Origin: Pseudomonadota bacterium
Lineage (GTDB): Bacteria > Pseudomonadota > Gammaproteobacteria > Steroidobacterales > Steroidobacteraceae
Reading direction: 5' to 3'
DNA length: 64,000 nt
Assembly (NCBI GenBank): GCA_021805275.1
Contig: JAJZFQ010000043.1
Coordinates: forward strand, 131,228-195,227
Made by a program: the position numbers and the translations under genes. Below are positions 25,348 to 34,975 of the stretch, one piece after another. Under the pieces are notes generated by a model, which was not told the origin of the DNA, searched no databases, and saw only the letters and a list, made by a program, of their open reading frames with translations. Positions within the stretch are counted from its first letter, which is position 1; each line of letters begins with the position of its first letter.

Positions 25348-27462
25348 TCAAGCCGGATCAGAGCCTGCGGCTTCATCCCAGCCGCCCCGCCGCGCCGCAT
25401 CGAGCAGACGCGCGGCGGGCCGCCAGCGCTGACCATGGCTCGGCGCCAGTCGCTCGAGGGTCGCGATGACCTTCTCGAGCCCGTCCCGCTCGGACCAGTA
25501 CATCGGCCCACCCTTGTAGGCGGGGAAGCCGTAGCCGTGGACGTACACCACGTCGATGTCGCCCGGCCTGCTGGCGATGCCCTCGGCGAGGATCTTCGCC
25601 CCTTCGTTGACCAGCGGATGCAGCAGACGGGTGAGGATCTCCTCATCGGCGATGGCGCGCCGCTCAATCCCGAGCTCGCGTGAGACCGACTCGATCAGCT
25701 CGAGCGCCTCGGGATTGGGCAGCCGCCGGCCGCCCTCGTAGCGGTAGAAGCCCTGGCCGCTCTTGCGCCCCAGGCGCCCCTGAGCGGCCATGCGCTCTAG
25801 GATCGGCGACCAGCGCTCATCGGCGGGCAGGATGCGGTTGCGACGGATCGCCCAGCCCACATCGTTGCCCGACAGATCGCGCATCGCGAGCGGACCCATG
25901 GCGAAGCCGAACGACTCGATCACCGCGTCGATCTGCTCGGGCGTCGCCCCCTCCTCCAACAATCGCTCCGCTTCCGCCCCGTAGTATTGCAGCATGCGGT
26001 TGCCGATGAATCCGTCGCAGTTGCCCGCGAGCACCGGGATCTTGCCGAGGCGCTTGGCGAGGGCCATCACGGTGGCGAGCGTCTGCGGGGAACTCCCCGT
26101 GCCGCGCACGTTCTCCATCAGCTTCATCACGTGCGCCGGACTGAAGAAATGCGTGCCGACGACCTGCTGCGGCCGGCCGGTCGAGGCGGCCAGCCGGTCG
26201 ATGTCGAGGGTCGAGGTGTTGCTGGCGAGGATGGCGTGCGGCGGGGTGTTCCGATCGAGCCGCTCGAACACCTCGCGCTTCAACGCCGGATCCTCGAACA
26301 CCGCCTCGATGGCGATATCGACCTCGCCGAGCGCTGCATCGCCGCTCGCCCCGCGGATCAGCCCGAGTGCGGCCTCGGCCTGCTGTGCGGTGAGCCGGCC
26401 GCGCTCGACGCTCTCGCGGTACAGCTCGCGGACGCGGCTCAAGCCGCGTTCGAGCGCCACGTCCGTCGCATCGAGCAGCGTGACCGGGATTGCCGCGTTG
26501 GCGAAGCACACCGCGATGCCCGCCCCCATGGTTCCGCCACCCACCACCGCGGCGCTCCGGATTGGCGCGGGCGCGACGTCAGGCCCGACGCCGGGAATCT
26601 TCCGCGCCTCCCGCTCGGCGTGAAACAAGTGCATCAGCGCCTTGCGTTGCGGACTGTCGCGACATTCGAGGAAATACTGGCGCTCGAGTCGAAAGGCCTC
26701 CTCGCGCGGTCGCGTGCAGGCGGCCTCGATCGCATCGACGATCCGACCCGGGGCGAGCTGACCGCGGTACTTGCGCGCGTGGGCGGCGCGCCAGGCGGAA
26801 AACAGGCCGGGGTCAACGCCGGTGATCCGCTCCTCGCGCTCGCTCGCGTGCCGCGGCACTGCCTCGCCAGCCAGCCGCCGCGCCCAGATGACGGCCTGCG
26901 CCAGCGGCTCGGCGGCGATCGCATCGAGCACGCCGAGGGCGAGCCCGCGGGCCGCCGGCAGATGTTCCCCGGTGGTGATCGCCTCCAGCGCGGCCTGCGG
27001 CCCGGCGAGGCGAGTGAAGCGCTGCGTTCCGCCGGCGCCGGGGATCAATCCGAGTTTGACCTCCGGCAGACCGACGCGGGCACCGGGGGCGGCGATGCGC
27101 GCGTGACAGGCGAGCGCAAGCTCGAAGCCTCCGCCGAGCGCCACCCCCTCGATCGCTGCCACCAGTGGCTTCTCGAACGCCTCCAGGCTCGCGATCACAT
27201 CGAGCAGGAGCGGCGGCTGCAGCGCCGCCCCCGAGGCGATCTCACGGATGTCCGCGCCCGCCGGGAAGCTCCCGCCCGCCCCGATGAGCACCGCTGCGCG
27301 GATCGCCGGATCGCTCGCCGCGCGCGCCAGCGCCCCGATGAGTCCGCGGCGCACCTCGAGGCTGAGCGCGTTGACCGGCGGATGCTCGATCTGGAGCACC
27401 GCGACATCGCCGTCGCTTCGGTAATGGATCGGCACAGGACCCCCCGGGGAAGATCGCGCCAT
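25348..27462 (-). CDS. Enoyl-CoA hydratase / 3-hydroxyacyl-CoA dehydrogenase, FadB/FadJ-like
   Basis: A 704-residue bifunctional enzyme with the hydratase first. The crotonase domain has GAGGSFPAGADIRE and GVALGGGFELALACHARI, then LPEVKLGLIPGAGGTQRF, giving the two catalytic glutamates. The dehydrogenase starts near residue 300 with VVGGGTMGAGIAVCF, has the histidine in VVGTHFFSPAHVMKLMENV, and ends with the tandem C-terminal domain (GFPAYKGGPMYW). ATG 27462 lacks a ribosome site; GTG 27435 sits behind GGGGGGTCCT and is a possible alternative. It gives the organism a second complete acyl-CoA hydration/oxidation enzyme next to the FadN-like one. Confidence 0.92.
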   Translation of the reverse strand: MARSSPGGPVPIHYRSDGDVAVLQIEHPPVNALSLEVRRGLIGALARAASDPAIRAAVLIGAGGSFPAGADIREIASGAALQPPLLLDVIASLEAFEKPLVAAIEGVALGGGFELALACHARIAAPGARVGLPEVKLGLIPGAGGTQRFTRLAGPQAALEAITTGEHLPAARGLALGVLDAIAAEPLAQAVIWARRLAGEAVPRHASEREERITGVDPGLFSAWRAAHARKYRGQLAPGRIVDAIEAACTRPREEAFRLERQYFLECRDSPQRKALMHLFHAEREARKIPGVGPDVAPAPIRSAAVVGGGTMGAGIAVCFANAAIPVTLLDATDVALERGLSRVRELYRESVERGRLTAQQAEAALGLIRGASGDAALGEVDIAIEAVFEDPALKREVFERLDRNTPPHAILASNTSTLDIDRLAASTGRPQQVVGTHFFSPAHVMKLMENVRGTGSSPQTLATVMALAKRLGKIPVLAGNCDGFIGNRMLQYYGAEAERLLEEGATPEQIDAVIESFGFAMGPLAMRDLSGNDVGWAIRRNRILPADERWSPILERMAAQGRLGRKSGQGFYRYEGGRRLPNPEALELIESVSRELGIERRAIADEEILTRLLHPLVNEGAKILAEGIASRPGDIDVVYVHGYGFPAYKGGPMYWSERDGLEKVIATLERLAPSHGQRWRPAARLLDAARRGGWDEAAGSDPA

Positions 27463-27525
27463 GGTAGCGCGACGGGCCAGCCTAATCGAGGCCGCCGACC
27501 AGGCTCACCAACGGCTCACCGCCCC

Positions 27526-29400
27526 TCAGGCGATGATCTGCCGCTCGCGCAGCGCTTGGAGCACGCGCTGCGCCTCCTCCTGCGGACCGAGCGGACTGGG
27601 TGTCAGGACGACCTCGGCGTACTCGGGCGGCTCATAGGGCGAATCGATGCCCGTGAAGTTCTTGATCTTGCCCTCGAGAGCGCGCGCGTAAAGACCCTTC
27701 GGATCGCGCCGCTTGCACTCATCGAGCGATGTGTCGACGAAGACCTCGATGAACTCGCCCGCCTCGAGCAGCTCGCGCACCATGCGACGCTCGGCGCGGA
27801 ACGGCGAGATGAACGAGCACAGCACGATCGCACCTGCATCGACGAACAGCCTCGCCACCTCACCGACGCGGCGGATGTTCTCGACCCGATCGGCATCCGT
27901 GAAGCCCAGGTCGCGGTTCAAGCCGTGGCGCACATTGTCGCCATCGAGCATGTAGGTGTGTACGCCGAGTCCGTGCAGCTCACGCTCGACGATGTTGGCG
28001 ATGGTGCTCTTGCCCGAGCCCGACAGGCCCGTGAACCAGAGCACCGCGGCGCGATGTCCGTTCAGGCGTGTGCGCGCAGACTTGTCGATGAGCAGCGCCT
28101 GGCGGTGGATGTTGGTGGCCCGGCGCAGCCCGAAGCGGATCATGCCCGCCCCGGCGGTGGCATTGGTGAAGCGGTCGATGAGCACGAACGCGCCCGTGGC
28201 GCGGTTCTCGGCGTACGGGTCCAGCACGACCGGACTCGTGGTGGACAGATTGCACAGGCCAATCTCGTTCAGTCCCAGGGTCTTGGCCGCGATGTGCTCG
28301 AGGGTGTTGACGTCCGTCTTGTGCTTCAGGCTCGTCACGCGCGCCGGCACGTAGCGGGTGCCGATGCGCATCAGGTAGGAGCGGCCCGGGAGCATCGGCT
28401 CCTCGATCATCCACAGCACCTCGGCGGCGAACTGATCGACCACCTCGGGGCGCGCATCGGCGTGCGCCAGCACATCGCCGCGCGCCACGTCCACCTCGTC
28501 GCGGAGCGTCAGCGTGATCGCATCGCCGGCGCGCGCCTCGGACAGGTCGCCGTCGGCCGTAACGATGCGCTGCACGGCGCTCTCGCGCCCCGAGGCGGCC
28601 ACCACGACCCGATCGCCCGGGCGCACCACCCCGGAGGCCACCGTGCCGGCGAAGCCGCGGAAATCCAGATTCGGCCGGTTCACCCACTGCACCGGGAAGC
28701 GCAGTGGCTTGTCCTCGAGCTCCTCGCGAACCTCGAGCGACTCGAGCTGCTCGATCAGGGTCGGGCCGTCGTACCAGCCCATGCGCTCGGAGCGGCGGAT
28801 CACGTTATCCCCGAAGCGCGCCGACAGCGGAATACTCGCCACCGAGCCGAACTTCAGCGGCGCGGCAAAGGCGAGATAGTCGGCAACGATCCGATGGAAG
28901 CGCTCCCCGGAGAATTCCACCAGATCGATCTTGTTGACCGCGAGCAGCACGTGCTTGATGCCGAGCAGCGCGCAGATGTAGCTGTGCCGGCGCGTCTGGG
29001 TGAGCACGCCCTTGCGCGCATCGACCAGGATCACTGCAGCCTGGCTGTTGGAGGCCCCGGTGGCCATGTTGCGCGTGTACTGTTCGTGCCCCGGGGTGTC
29101 GGCGACGATGAACGAGCGGCGCGGCGTGGCGAAGAACCGGTAGGCGACGTCGATCGTGATGCCCTGCTCGCGCTCGGCCTGCAGACCGTCGACCAGCAGC
29201 GCCAGGTCAAGATCCTCCCCGGTGGTGCCGTGCTTGCGGCTGTCGCGCTCGAGCGCGGCGAGCTGATCCTCGAGGACGAGCTGCGTGTCGTAGAGCAGCC
29301 GCCCGATCAGGGTCGACTTGCCATCATCGACCGAGCCGCAGGTGAGAAAGCGCAGCAGCCCCTTGCGCTCGGCCGCACCCGTGTCAGAAATAGCCGTCAC
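27526..29400 (-). CDS. cysNC: CysN/C: sulfate adenylyltransferase GTPase subunit fused to APS kinase
   Basis: A 624-residue fusion. The N-terminal GTPase drives adenylylsulfate formation with Cys[18 protein letters not shown] is the P-loop, [14 protein letters not shown] the G3 and NKIDLV the G4 element. Beta-barrel domains follow. From about residue 455 comes APS kinase, with P-loop [30 protein letters not shown] and [18 protein letters not shown], making PAPS. GTG 29400 overlaps the end of cysD by 17 bases with a purine-rich GGAGAAGAAGAAAC before it; a further-upstream in-frame start gives only a basic tail. Confidence 0.95.
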   Translation of the reverse strand: MTAISDTGAAERKGLLRFLTCGSVDDGKSTLIGRLLYDTQLVLEDQLAALERDSRKHGTTGEDLDLALLVDGLQAEREQGITIDVAYRFFATPRRSFIVADTPGHEQYTRNMATGASNSQAAVILVDARKGVLTQTRRHSYICALLGIKHVLLAVNKIDLVEFSGERFHRIVADYLAFAAPLKFGSVASIPLSARFGDNVIRRSERMGWYDGPTLIEQLESLEVREELEDKPLRFPVQWVNRPNLDFRGFAGTVASGVVRPGDRVVVAASGRESAVQRIVTADGDLSEARAGDAITLTLRDEVDVARGDVLAHADARPEVVDQFAAEVLWMIEEPMLPGRSYLMRIGTRYVPARVTSLKHKTDVNTLEHIAAKTLGLNEIGLCNLSTTSPVVLDPYAENRATGAFVLIDRFTNATAGAGMIRFGLRRATNIHRQALLIDKSARTRLNGHRAAVLWFTGLSGSGKSTIANIVERELHGLGVHTYMLDGDNVRHGLNRDLGFTDADRVENIRRVGEVARLFVDAGAIVLCSFISPFRAERRMVRELLEAGEFIEVFVDTSLDECKRRDPKGLYARALEGKIKNFTGIDSPYEPPEYAEVVLTPSPLGPQEEAQRVLQALRERQIIA

Positions 29401-30310
29401 GTTTCTTCTTCTCCATCGAGGCCGCCTCGTCACTGTCGATCAGCCGCCCGGAGCGCTCCGAGGTGCGCGTCGCCAGCATCTCGGCGATGATGTCATCAAG
29501 CGTCTCAGCGCGACTCTCGATCGCGGCCGACAGCGGATAGCAGCCGAGGGAGCGGAAGCGCACCATGCGCACCTGCTCGCGCTCCCCGGGATTAAGCGGC
29601 ATGCGCTCATCGTCGCGCATGATCAGCTGTCCGTTGCGCTCGAGCACCGGGCGGGCCGCAGCGAAGTACAGCGGCACCACCGGGATGTCCTCGGCGCGCG
29701 TGTACTGCCAGATATCGAGCTCCGTCCAGTTCGAGAGCGGAAAGACCCGGATGGTCTCGCCCTGGTTGATACGGGTGTTGTAGAGGTTCCACAGCTCGGG
29801 TCGCTGGTTGCGCGGATCCCAGACGTGGCCGGCGGAGCGGAACGAGAAGACGCGCTCCTTGGCGCGGCTCTTCTCCTCGTCGCGCCGCGCTCCGCCGAAC
29901 GCGGCGTCGAACTGCCACTGGTCGAGCGCCTGCTTCAGCGCCTCGGTCTTCATCACCTGCGTGTGCAGCTGCGACCCGGAGCTGATCGGGTTGATGCCAC
30001 GCGCGAGGCCGTCGGGATTGGTGTGCACGAGCAGCCGCACCCCGTAGCGCTCGGCGATGCGGTCGCGGTGCTCGATCATGGCGCGGAATTTCCAGCCGGT
30101 GTCGATGTGCAGCAACGGAAACGGCGGCTTCGCCGGATAGAACGCCTTCAGCGCCAGGTGCAACATGACGCCGGAGTCCTTGCCGATGGAGTAGAGCATC
30201 ACCGGATTGCGGAACTCTGCGGCGACCTCACGGATGATGCCGATCGACTCGGACTGGAGCTGACGCAGGTGCGGCGCAAGACGCGAAGCGGTTGGCTTGG
30301 GATCGTTCAT
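29384..30310 (-). CDS. cysD: CysD: sulfate adenylyltransferase subunit 2
   Basis: A 308-residue PP-loop ATPase that adenylates sulfate. It shows [21 protein letters not shown] (the PP-loop), [34 protein letters not shown] and the [27 protein letters not shown] tail typical of CysD (given here as adjoining motifs of the last 27 residues). ATG 30310 ([10 protein letters not shown]) is chosen over two nearby upstream ATGs; it lies just after the cysQ stop region, overlapping it slightly if the earlier starts are used. Forms the enzyme with the CysN half of the next gene. Confidence 0.95.
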   Translation of the reverse strand: MNDPKPTASRLAPHLRQLQSESIGIIREVAAEFRNPVMLYSIGKDSGVMLHLALKAFYPAKPPFPLLHIDTGWKFRAMIEHRDRIAERYGVRLLVHTNPDGLARGINPISSGSQLHTQVMKTEALKQALDQWQFDAAFGGARRDEEKSRAKERVFSFRSAGHVWDPRNQRPELWNLYNTRINQGETIRVFPLSNWTELDIWQYTRAEDIPVVPLYFAAARPVLERNGQLIMRDDERMPLNPGEREQVRMVRFRSLGCYPLSAAIESRAETLDDIIAEMLATRTSERSGRLIDSDEAASMEKKKRDGYF

Positions 30311-30320
30311 GTGCATCGAC

Positions 30321-31124
30321 TCAGGTCGCAAGCGGCGCCAGCGGAAAGGCGCCGGCGGCCACGAAGAAGCTGTTGCGGAACTCCGGCTTGCCGTAGCGCA
30401 GCGGGTGGCCGCCCGGAGCGAGCACCTGGCCGCCGGCGGCGACCAGCACCGCGTGCCCGGCGGCGGTGTCCCACTCCATCGTCGGCCCGAGCCGCGGATA
30501 CAGATCGGCCGCCCCGCTCGCCACCAGGCAGAACTTCAGCGACGAGCCCACCGAGACGCGCTCGCTCACCGGATAGCCGCGCAGATACTGTTCAGTCTCG
30601 GGGGTAGCGTGCGACCGGGAGACCACCGCGATCAGCCCCGCAGATGGCGCCGGGCGCACGTGCAGCGGCGCACGCGCTCCGGGCGCGCCGCCGTCGGGCG
30701 ACTGTGCGAAGCGGAACGCTCGACCGGCTACCGCATCACCGGCGTAGAGCATGCCGGTCACCGGCGCGTACACGACGCCGAGGACCGGTTGCCCGGCGCG
30801 GATCAGCGCAATGTTGACCGTGAAGTCACCGCGGCGCGCGATGAACTCCTTGGTGCCATCGAGCGGGTCGACCAGGAAGAACACATCGCCCACCACCGGA
30901 ATGTGCCCCGCCGCGCAGGATTCCTCGGCAGCCACCGGAACGTCCGGGGCGATGCGCCCCAGATGCGCCAGAATGACCGCCTCGGCGGCACGATCGGCTT
31001 CCGTGACCGGCGTGCGATCGGCCTTGTGCTCGACGGGGCAACCGCGCAGATACACCGCGTACGCCTCGCGTCCCGCGGCCACCGCCACGGGCAGCAACGC
31101 CTCGAGCAATGCTGAGTCTGTCAT
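30321..31124 (-). CDS. cysQ: CysQ: 3'(2'),5'-bisphosphate nucleotidase
   Basis: A 267-residue inositol-monophosphatase-family enzyme that dephosphorylates PAP, the inhibitory by-product of PAPS use. Metal-binding motifs are [30 protein letters not shown] and, near the C-terminus, [23 protein letters not shown] 31124 ([14 protein letters not shown]) is taken as start. Its position in front of cysD and cysNC matches its role of balancing PAPS/PAP. No reductase genes (cysH, cysI, cysJ) are in the window. Confidence 0.92.
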   Translation of the reverse strand: MTDSALLEALLPVAVAAGREAYAVYLRGCPVEHKADRTPVTEADRAAEAVILAHLGRIAPDVPVAAEESCAAGHIPVVGDVFFLVDPLDGTKEFIARRGDFTVNIALIRAGQPVLGVVYAPVTGMLYAGDAVAGRAFRFAQSPDGGAPGARAPLHVRPAPSAGLIAVVSRSHATPETEQYLRGYPVSERVSVGSSLKFCLVASGAADLYPRLGPTMEWDTAAGHAVLVAAGGQVLAPGGHPLRYGKPEFRNSFFVAAGAFPLAPLAT

Positions 31125-31285
31125 CGGGGGCACGGCATCGATCCGGTGAAAGTCCAGCCCCCGAGTCTACACAAAGACCGGCCCTGCGCACCGCTCGCAG
31201 CCCCCAGTGCGCTGAGACTTTCGAGCTATGTGATTAGGTTCTCACAGGCCCCCGTGCGGCCCCGCGTGCGCTCCCCGCCAACCGG

Positions 31286-31320
31286 GGCGGCGCGACGCGC
31301 CCAGGGCGCGCCGCGCCGCC
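31286..31320 (-). terminator. Strong hairpin after yceI
   Basis: Two 16-base arms (31286-31301 and 31305-31320) pair with a single mismatch (a G-U in minus-strand RNA) around a three-base loop. It starts six bases after the yceI stop and separates it from cysQ. There is no T-run after the stem, but the stability makes a transcription end likely. Confidence 0.55.
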
Positions 31321-31325
31321 GCCGC

Positions 31326-31910
31326 TCAACCCTGGCGCACCGCCTCGACCTGGATGTGCAGGCGCACCCACATCTGAAAGCCCATGGCGCGCCCGAAGGA
31401 GATGCCGTAGTCAGCCCGGTTGAACTCGGCAAAGGCGTCCGCCCCGCACCGGTACTGGTGCATCATGGCGACTTCCTTGCACTCGAAGTGCCGAATGATC
31501 AGCGTCAGCGGACGGGTGACCCCGTGCAGCGTGAACTTGCCGAGCACACGCGTCGGGGCACCGTGCTGGAAGTCCGCGAGGCGTCCGACGTACGTCGCGG
31601 TCGGGTACTGGGCGACATCGAGCAATTGAGCTCCGCGGGCATCCTTGTCGAGCTGCGCCTGGCCGAAATCGTCCGAGGCGGTGTCGACCGTCACATGGAC
31701 GGTGCCGGTGTGCGCCCCGGAGTCGAGGACGATGGTGCAGCTCGTCTTGGTGAAGATGCCGCGCCACACCGACAGGCCACCCATGTGATCGGTGGAGAAA
31801 CTCGGGTGCGTGTGGGCCGGGTCGCAGACGTAGGTGACGGGCTTGGCGAAGGCCGTGCCAGCCGAGGCCGCGAGCAGCGCAAGCGGCAGAATCCATCGGG
31901 TCGGGCGCAT
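31326..31910 (-). CDS. YceI-family periplasmic protein
   Basis: A 194-residue secreted protein. Residues 1-22 form a signal peptide (ILPLALLAASAGTAFA, cleavage before KPVTY). The rest is the YceI lipocalin-like fold that binds isoprenoid chains: DPAHTHPSFSTDHMGGLSVWRGIFTKT, LDSGAHTGTVHVTVDTAS, LGKFTLHGVTRPLTL and GISFGRAMGF. Physiological roles in the family range from polyisoprenoid carriage to acid or osmotic stress. Single gene flanked by a terminator hairpin and by the alanine dehydrogenase gene 118 bases upstream. Confidence 0.9.
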   Translation of the reverse strand: MRPTRWILPLALLAASAGTAFAKPVTYVCDPAHTHPSFSTDHMGGLSVWRGIFTKTSCTIVLDSGAHTGTVHVTVDTASDDFGQAQLDKDARGAQLLDVAQYPTATYVGRLADFQHGAPTRVLGKFTLHGVTRPLTLIIRHFECKEVAMMHQYRCGADAFAEFNRADYGISFGRAMGFQMWVRLHIQVEAVRQG

Positions 31911-32028
31911 CGTGAGAGCTCCTAGTTGAGTGAACGGGCGCCGGTGCGCGCCCCGCCGCGCCGTCCCATGCGGCGCGAGCCGCTAGCCTACCGGCAGCCG
32001 CCCGCACCGCGCCAGACGTGAATTGCGT

Positions 32029-33141
32029 TTAACCCGCCTTCAGCGGGGAGGGCGCGAGCGGCAGGTTGAGCGACTGCGCCACCGCCGGGTGGGTGATCGC
32101 GCCGGCGTGCACGTTCAGTCCAGCCGCGAACCCCGGATCCTGGCGCAGCGCCTCCTGCCAGCCCAGATCGGCCAGCTGGCGCACGTAGGGCAGCGTGGCG
32201 TTCGTGAGCGCGAACGTGGAAGTGCGCGCCACCGCGCCCGGCATGTTGGCCACACAGTAATGCACGATGCCATCGACGATGAAGGTCGGCTCGGCGTGCG
32301 TGGTCGGGCGGCTGGTCTCGAAGCAGCCGCCCTGGTCGATGGCGATGTCGACCAGCACCGATCCGGGCTGCATGCTCGAGAGCATCGAGCGAGTGAGGAG
32401 CTTCGGGGCGGCCGCCCCGGTGATCAGCACCGCGCCGATCACCAGATCCGCCTCGCGCACCAGCCGCTCGATGGCCGCCGCGGTGGAATACTCGGTACGC
32501 AGTGAGGCACCGAACTGATCCGACAGCTCACGGAGCCGTTCAATCGAGCGATCCACGACCGTGACGTCGGCATGCAGGCCGACGGCCATCTGCGCCGCGT
32601 GTGTGCCCGCCACCCCGCCGCCGAGAATGACCACCTTGCCCGGTAGCACGCCCGGCACCCCGCCGAGCAGCACGCCGCGGCCCCCGTTGGCCTTCTGCAG
32701 GCAGCCGGCCCCGACGTGCACCGACATCCGCCCGGCGACCTCGCTCATCGGGGTCAGCAGCGGCAGTGTCCCGCGCCGGGTCACCGTCTCATAGGCGATG
32801 GCAGTGGCGCCGGAGGCCATCAGCGCGCGTGTCTGGGCCGGATCGGGCGCCAGGTGCAGGTAGGTGAAGAGCACCTGGCCGGCGCGCAGCATCGCGCACT
32901 CCCCGGGCTGTGGCTCTTTTACCTTGACCACAAGCTCTGCATTTGCGAACACCTCCGCGGCGCTGGCAACGATGCGGGCGCCGACTGCCCGGTAATCGGC
33001 ATCGGGAATGCCGATGCCCTCGCCGGCCGCGGATTCGATCAGCACCTCGTGACCCGCGGCGGTGAGCTCGCGCACCCCCGCCGGCACCAGTCCGACCCGA
33101 TACTCGTGAACCTTGATTTCGCGCGGAACGCCGATACGCAT
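32029..33141 (-). CDS. ald: Alanine dehydrogenase
   Basis: A 370-residue NAD-dependent enzyme interconverting alanine and pyruvate plus ammonia. It starts MRIGVPREIKVHEYRVGL and has VKVKEPQPGE and TYLHLAPD (catalytic histidine). MSVHVGAGCLQKANGGRGVLL and the Rossmann glycines in ILGGGVAGTHAAQMA follow, then VDIAIDQGGCFET with the catalytic aspartate. Length and motifs are standard. ATG 33141 follows GGGGGAG. It is divergent from an Lrp-family regulator, the common AldR arrangement. Confidence 0.95.
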   Translation of the reverse strand: MRIGVPREIKVHEYRVGLVPAGVRELTAAGHEVLIESAAGEGIGIPDADYRAVGARIVASAAEVFANAELVVKVKEPQPGECAMLRAGQVLFTYLHLAPDPAQTRALMASGATAIAYETVTRRGTLPLLTPMSEVAGRMSVHVGAGCLQKANGGRGVLLGGVPGVLPGKVVILGGGVAGTHAAQMAVGLHADVTVVDRSIERLRELSDQFGASLRTEYSTAAAIERLVREADLVIGAVLITGAAAPKLLTRSMLSSMQPGSVLVDIAIDQGGCFETSRPTTHAEPTFIVDGIVHYCVANMPGAVARTSTFALTNATLPYVRQLADLGWQEALRQDPGFAAGLNVHAGAITHPAVAQSLNLPLAPSPLKAG

Positions 33142-33203
33142 GATGGTCTCCCCCTGGGCTCGATGGATCAGCAGCTTACGGGGGGGCGCTGGCGGGAGCT
33201 TGC

Positions 33204-33218
33204 GAAATGGACCATTTC
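33204..33218. promoter_or_regulatory. Candidate regulator-binding dyad between ald and its Lrp-type regulator
   Basis: GAAATGG and CCATTTC flank a single A, a perfect 15-base inverted repeat. Its centre is almost exactly midway between the two divergent start codons (about 70 bases from each). This is where an Lrp/AldR protein would control both genes. Function is inferred from symmetry and position. Confidence 0.6.
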
Positions 33219-33278
33219 AGGCAGCCAGACCACAGATTCTGTCTCAAAAGTAGATTTTAATGGCAGAATATTTCTCAT

Positions 33279-33740
33279 ATGGAGCTCGACCGCTACGATC
33301 ACGCCATCCTGCGCCACCTGCAGCAGGACGCCCGCATCACCAATGCGCGCCTTGCCAGCGAGGTCAATCTGTCCGAGTCCGCCTGTCTGCGCCGCGTCAA
33401 GGCGCTCGAGGAGTCCGGGCTAGTGGAGGGCTACACGGCACTGATCGATCCGCACAAGGCCGGCTATCCGGTCAACGTGTTTGTCAGCATCACGCTCGAC
33501 CGGCAGAGCCAGTCGGGGCTCGAGGCCTTCGAGGCGGCGGTGCGCCGCATCCCGCAGGTCATGGAGTGCTACCTGATGACCGGCGAGCATGACTACCTGC
33601 TGCGTCTGGTCGTGGCGGACCTGGATGATTTCGAGCGCATCCACAGCCAGCACCTCACCCGCCTGCCGAGCGTGGTGCGCGTGCAGTCGAGCTTCGCGAT
33701 GCGCACCGTGACGCGCTCGACCGTGCTGCCGGTGCGCTGA
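33279..33740 (+). CDS. Lrp/AsnC-family regulator, probable AldR
   Basis: A 153-residue regulator. The winged helix is YDHAILRHLQQDARITNARLASEVNLSESACLRRVKALEESGLV. The RAM domain has VNVFVSITLDRQSQSGLEAFE, VMECYLMTGEHDYLLRLVV and a C-terminal SSFAMRTVTRSTVLPV. Divergence from ald and the dyad between them suggest it senses an amino acid (alanine in known AldR proteins) and controls ald. ATG 33279 has no clear Shine-Dalgarno but is followed at once by the conserved ELDRYDHAIL. Confidence 0.9.
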   Translation: MELDRYDHAILRHLQQDARITNARLASEVNLSESACLRRVKALEESGLVEGYTALIDPHKAGYPVNVFVSITLDRQSQSGLEAFEAAVRRIPQVMECYLMTGEHDYLLRLVVADLDDFERIHSQHLTRLPSVVRVQSSFAMRTVTRSTVLPVR

Positions 33741-33976
33741 TCGGGCGCGGGGACGCCCGCCGGGGAGCCTCTCAGCTGGGCGCCTGCGCACCCGTGGTTG
33801 CGGCACAGGCGCACGACCGCAGGAAGCGTCGCATCTGCGGGTACGAACCGTCCCAGCTCGGCTGCAGCCTGAAGAACTACCGCTGGCGCACGCGCGTTCG
33901 ACGGATCGATTGACTCCCTGACCTGCAGCCAGTGCGCGCGCTCGGCAGGCGCCGAAGCGGGCCAACGGGCGCCACC

Positions 33977-34975
33977 TCAGGTGAGCAGCAGGAGCTTGCC
34001 GATGTGGCTGCCCGATTCCATCAGGGCGTGCGCCCGAGCCGCCTCGGCGAGGGGAAACCTCGCCTGGATGGGCAGATGCAGCCCATGCGACTCGATCAGC
34101 GGCCAGATCCGCTCGCGCAGCGCCGCGGCAAGCTCGCCCTTGCGCTCGATGGTCTGCGGGCGCAGCGAGGAGCCGCCGATCATCAGCCGCTTGGTCATCA
34201 GTTGGGTCAGGTCTATTTGCGCGCTGCGTCCGCCCTGGGTGGCGATCACCGCGATGCGTCCCTCCAGCGCCGCGGCGGCCATGTCGCGCGCCACGTATTC
34301 CCCGCCGACCATGTCGAGAATGACATCGGCGCCGCGCCCCGCAGTCGCCGCGAGCGTCGCGGTCACAAAATCCTCACGCTTGTAATCGATGGCGAACTCG
34401 GCACCAAGACTGCGGCACGCGGCGCATTTCTCGGGACTGCCGGCGGTCGCGATCACGCGGGCGCCGAAGGCTTTGGCGAGCACGATGGCGGTCGTGCCGA
34501 TCCCGCTCGAGCCTCCATGCACGAGCAGCCACTCCCCGGCCTTCAGCCGCGAGCGTTCCCAGACGTTGTAGTACACCGTGAAGACCGTCTCGGGCAGCCC
34601 CGCGGCCTCCTCCAGCGTCAGGCCGCGCGGAATGGGCAGGCACTGCACCGCCGGTGCGAGCGCGTATTCGGCATACCCGCCGCCGGCCACCAGCGCGCAG
34701 ACCCGATCCCCGCACGACCACTCGCTCACCTGAGCGCCGATCCGCACGACCTCCCCGGCGATCTCGAGCCCAGGGATGTCGGTCACGCCCGGCGGCGGCG
34801 GATAGAGCCCCTTGCGCTGCAACACGTCTGGACGGTTCACCCCGGCGGCGCGCACGCGAATCAGCACGTCGCGCGGGCCGGGCGCGGGCACCGCGCGGCG
34901 GGTGAGAGACAGCACCTGCGGCTCGCCGGGGGCGGTGATCTCGATGGCATTCATGCTTCTCGGCAAATCGTTCAT
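33977..34975 (-). CDS. Zinc-independent quinone oxidoreductase, PIG3 type
   Basis: A 332-residue medium-chain dehydrogenase/reductase. It shows VLIRVRAAGVNRPDVLQRKGLYPPPPG and IPGLEIAGEVVRIG, followed by GGGYAEYALAP and EEAAGLPETVFTVYYNVWE. The NADPH loop is LLVHGGSSGIGTTAIVLAKAFGA, then SLGAEFAIDY. The PIG3/TP53I3 group reduces quinones with NADPH. Its first ATG overlaps the arnD stop as ATGA; ATG 34954 (MNAIEIT) has GAGAAGC before it and may be the true start. As last gene of the arn operon it is unusual company; a link to lipid A modification is not known. Confidence 0.88.
   Translation of the reverse strand: MNDLPRSMNAIEITAPGEPQVLSLTRRAVPAPGPRDVLIRVRAAGVNRPDVLQRKGLYPPPPGVTDIPGLEIAGEVVRIGAQVSEWSCGDRVCALVAGGGYAEYALAPAVQCLPIPRGLTLEEAAGLPETVFTVYYNVWERSRLKAGEWLLVHGGSSGIGTTAIVLAKAFGARVIATAGSPEKCAACRSLGAEFAIDYKREDFVTATLAATAGRGADVILDMVGGEYVARDMAAAALEGRIAVIATQGGRSAQIDLTQLMTKRLMIGGSSLRPQTIERKGELAAALRERIWPLIESHGLHLPIQARFPLAEAARAHALMESGSHIGKLLLLT

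Noticed and set aside
25987..29490. An 1167-codon open frame on the plus strand
   Set aside because: Antisense to the FadB-like, cysNC and cysD genes, with low-complexity composition and no motif or ribosome site.
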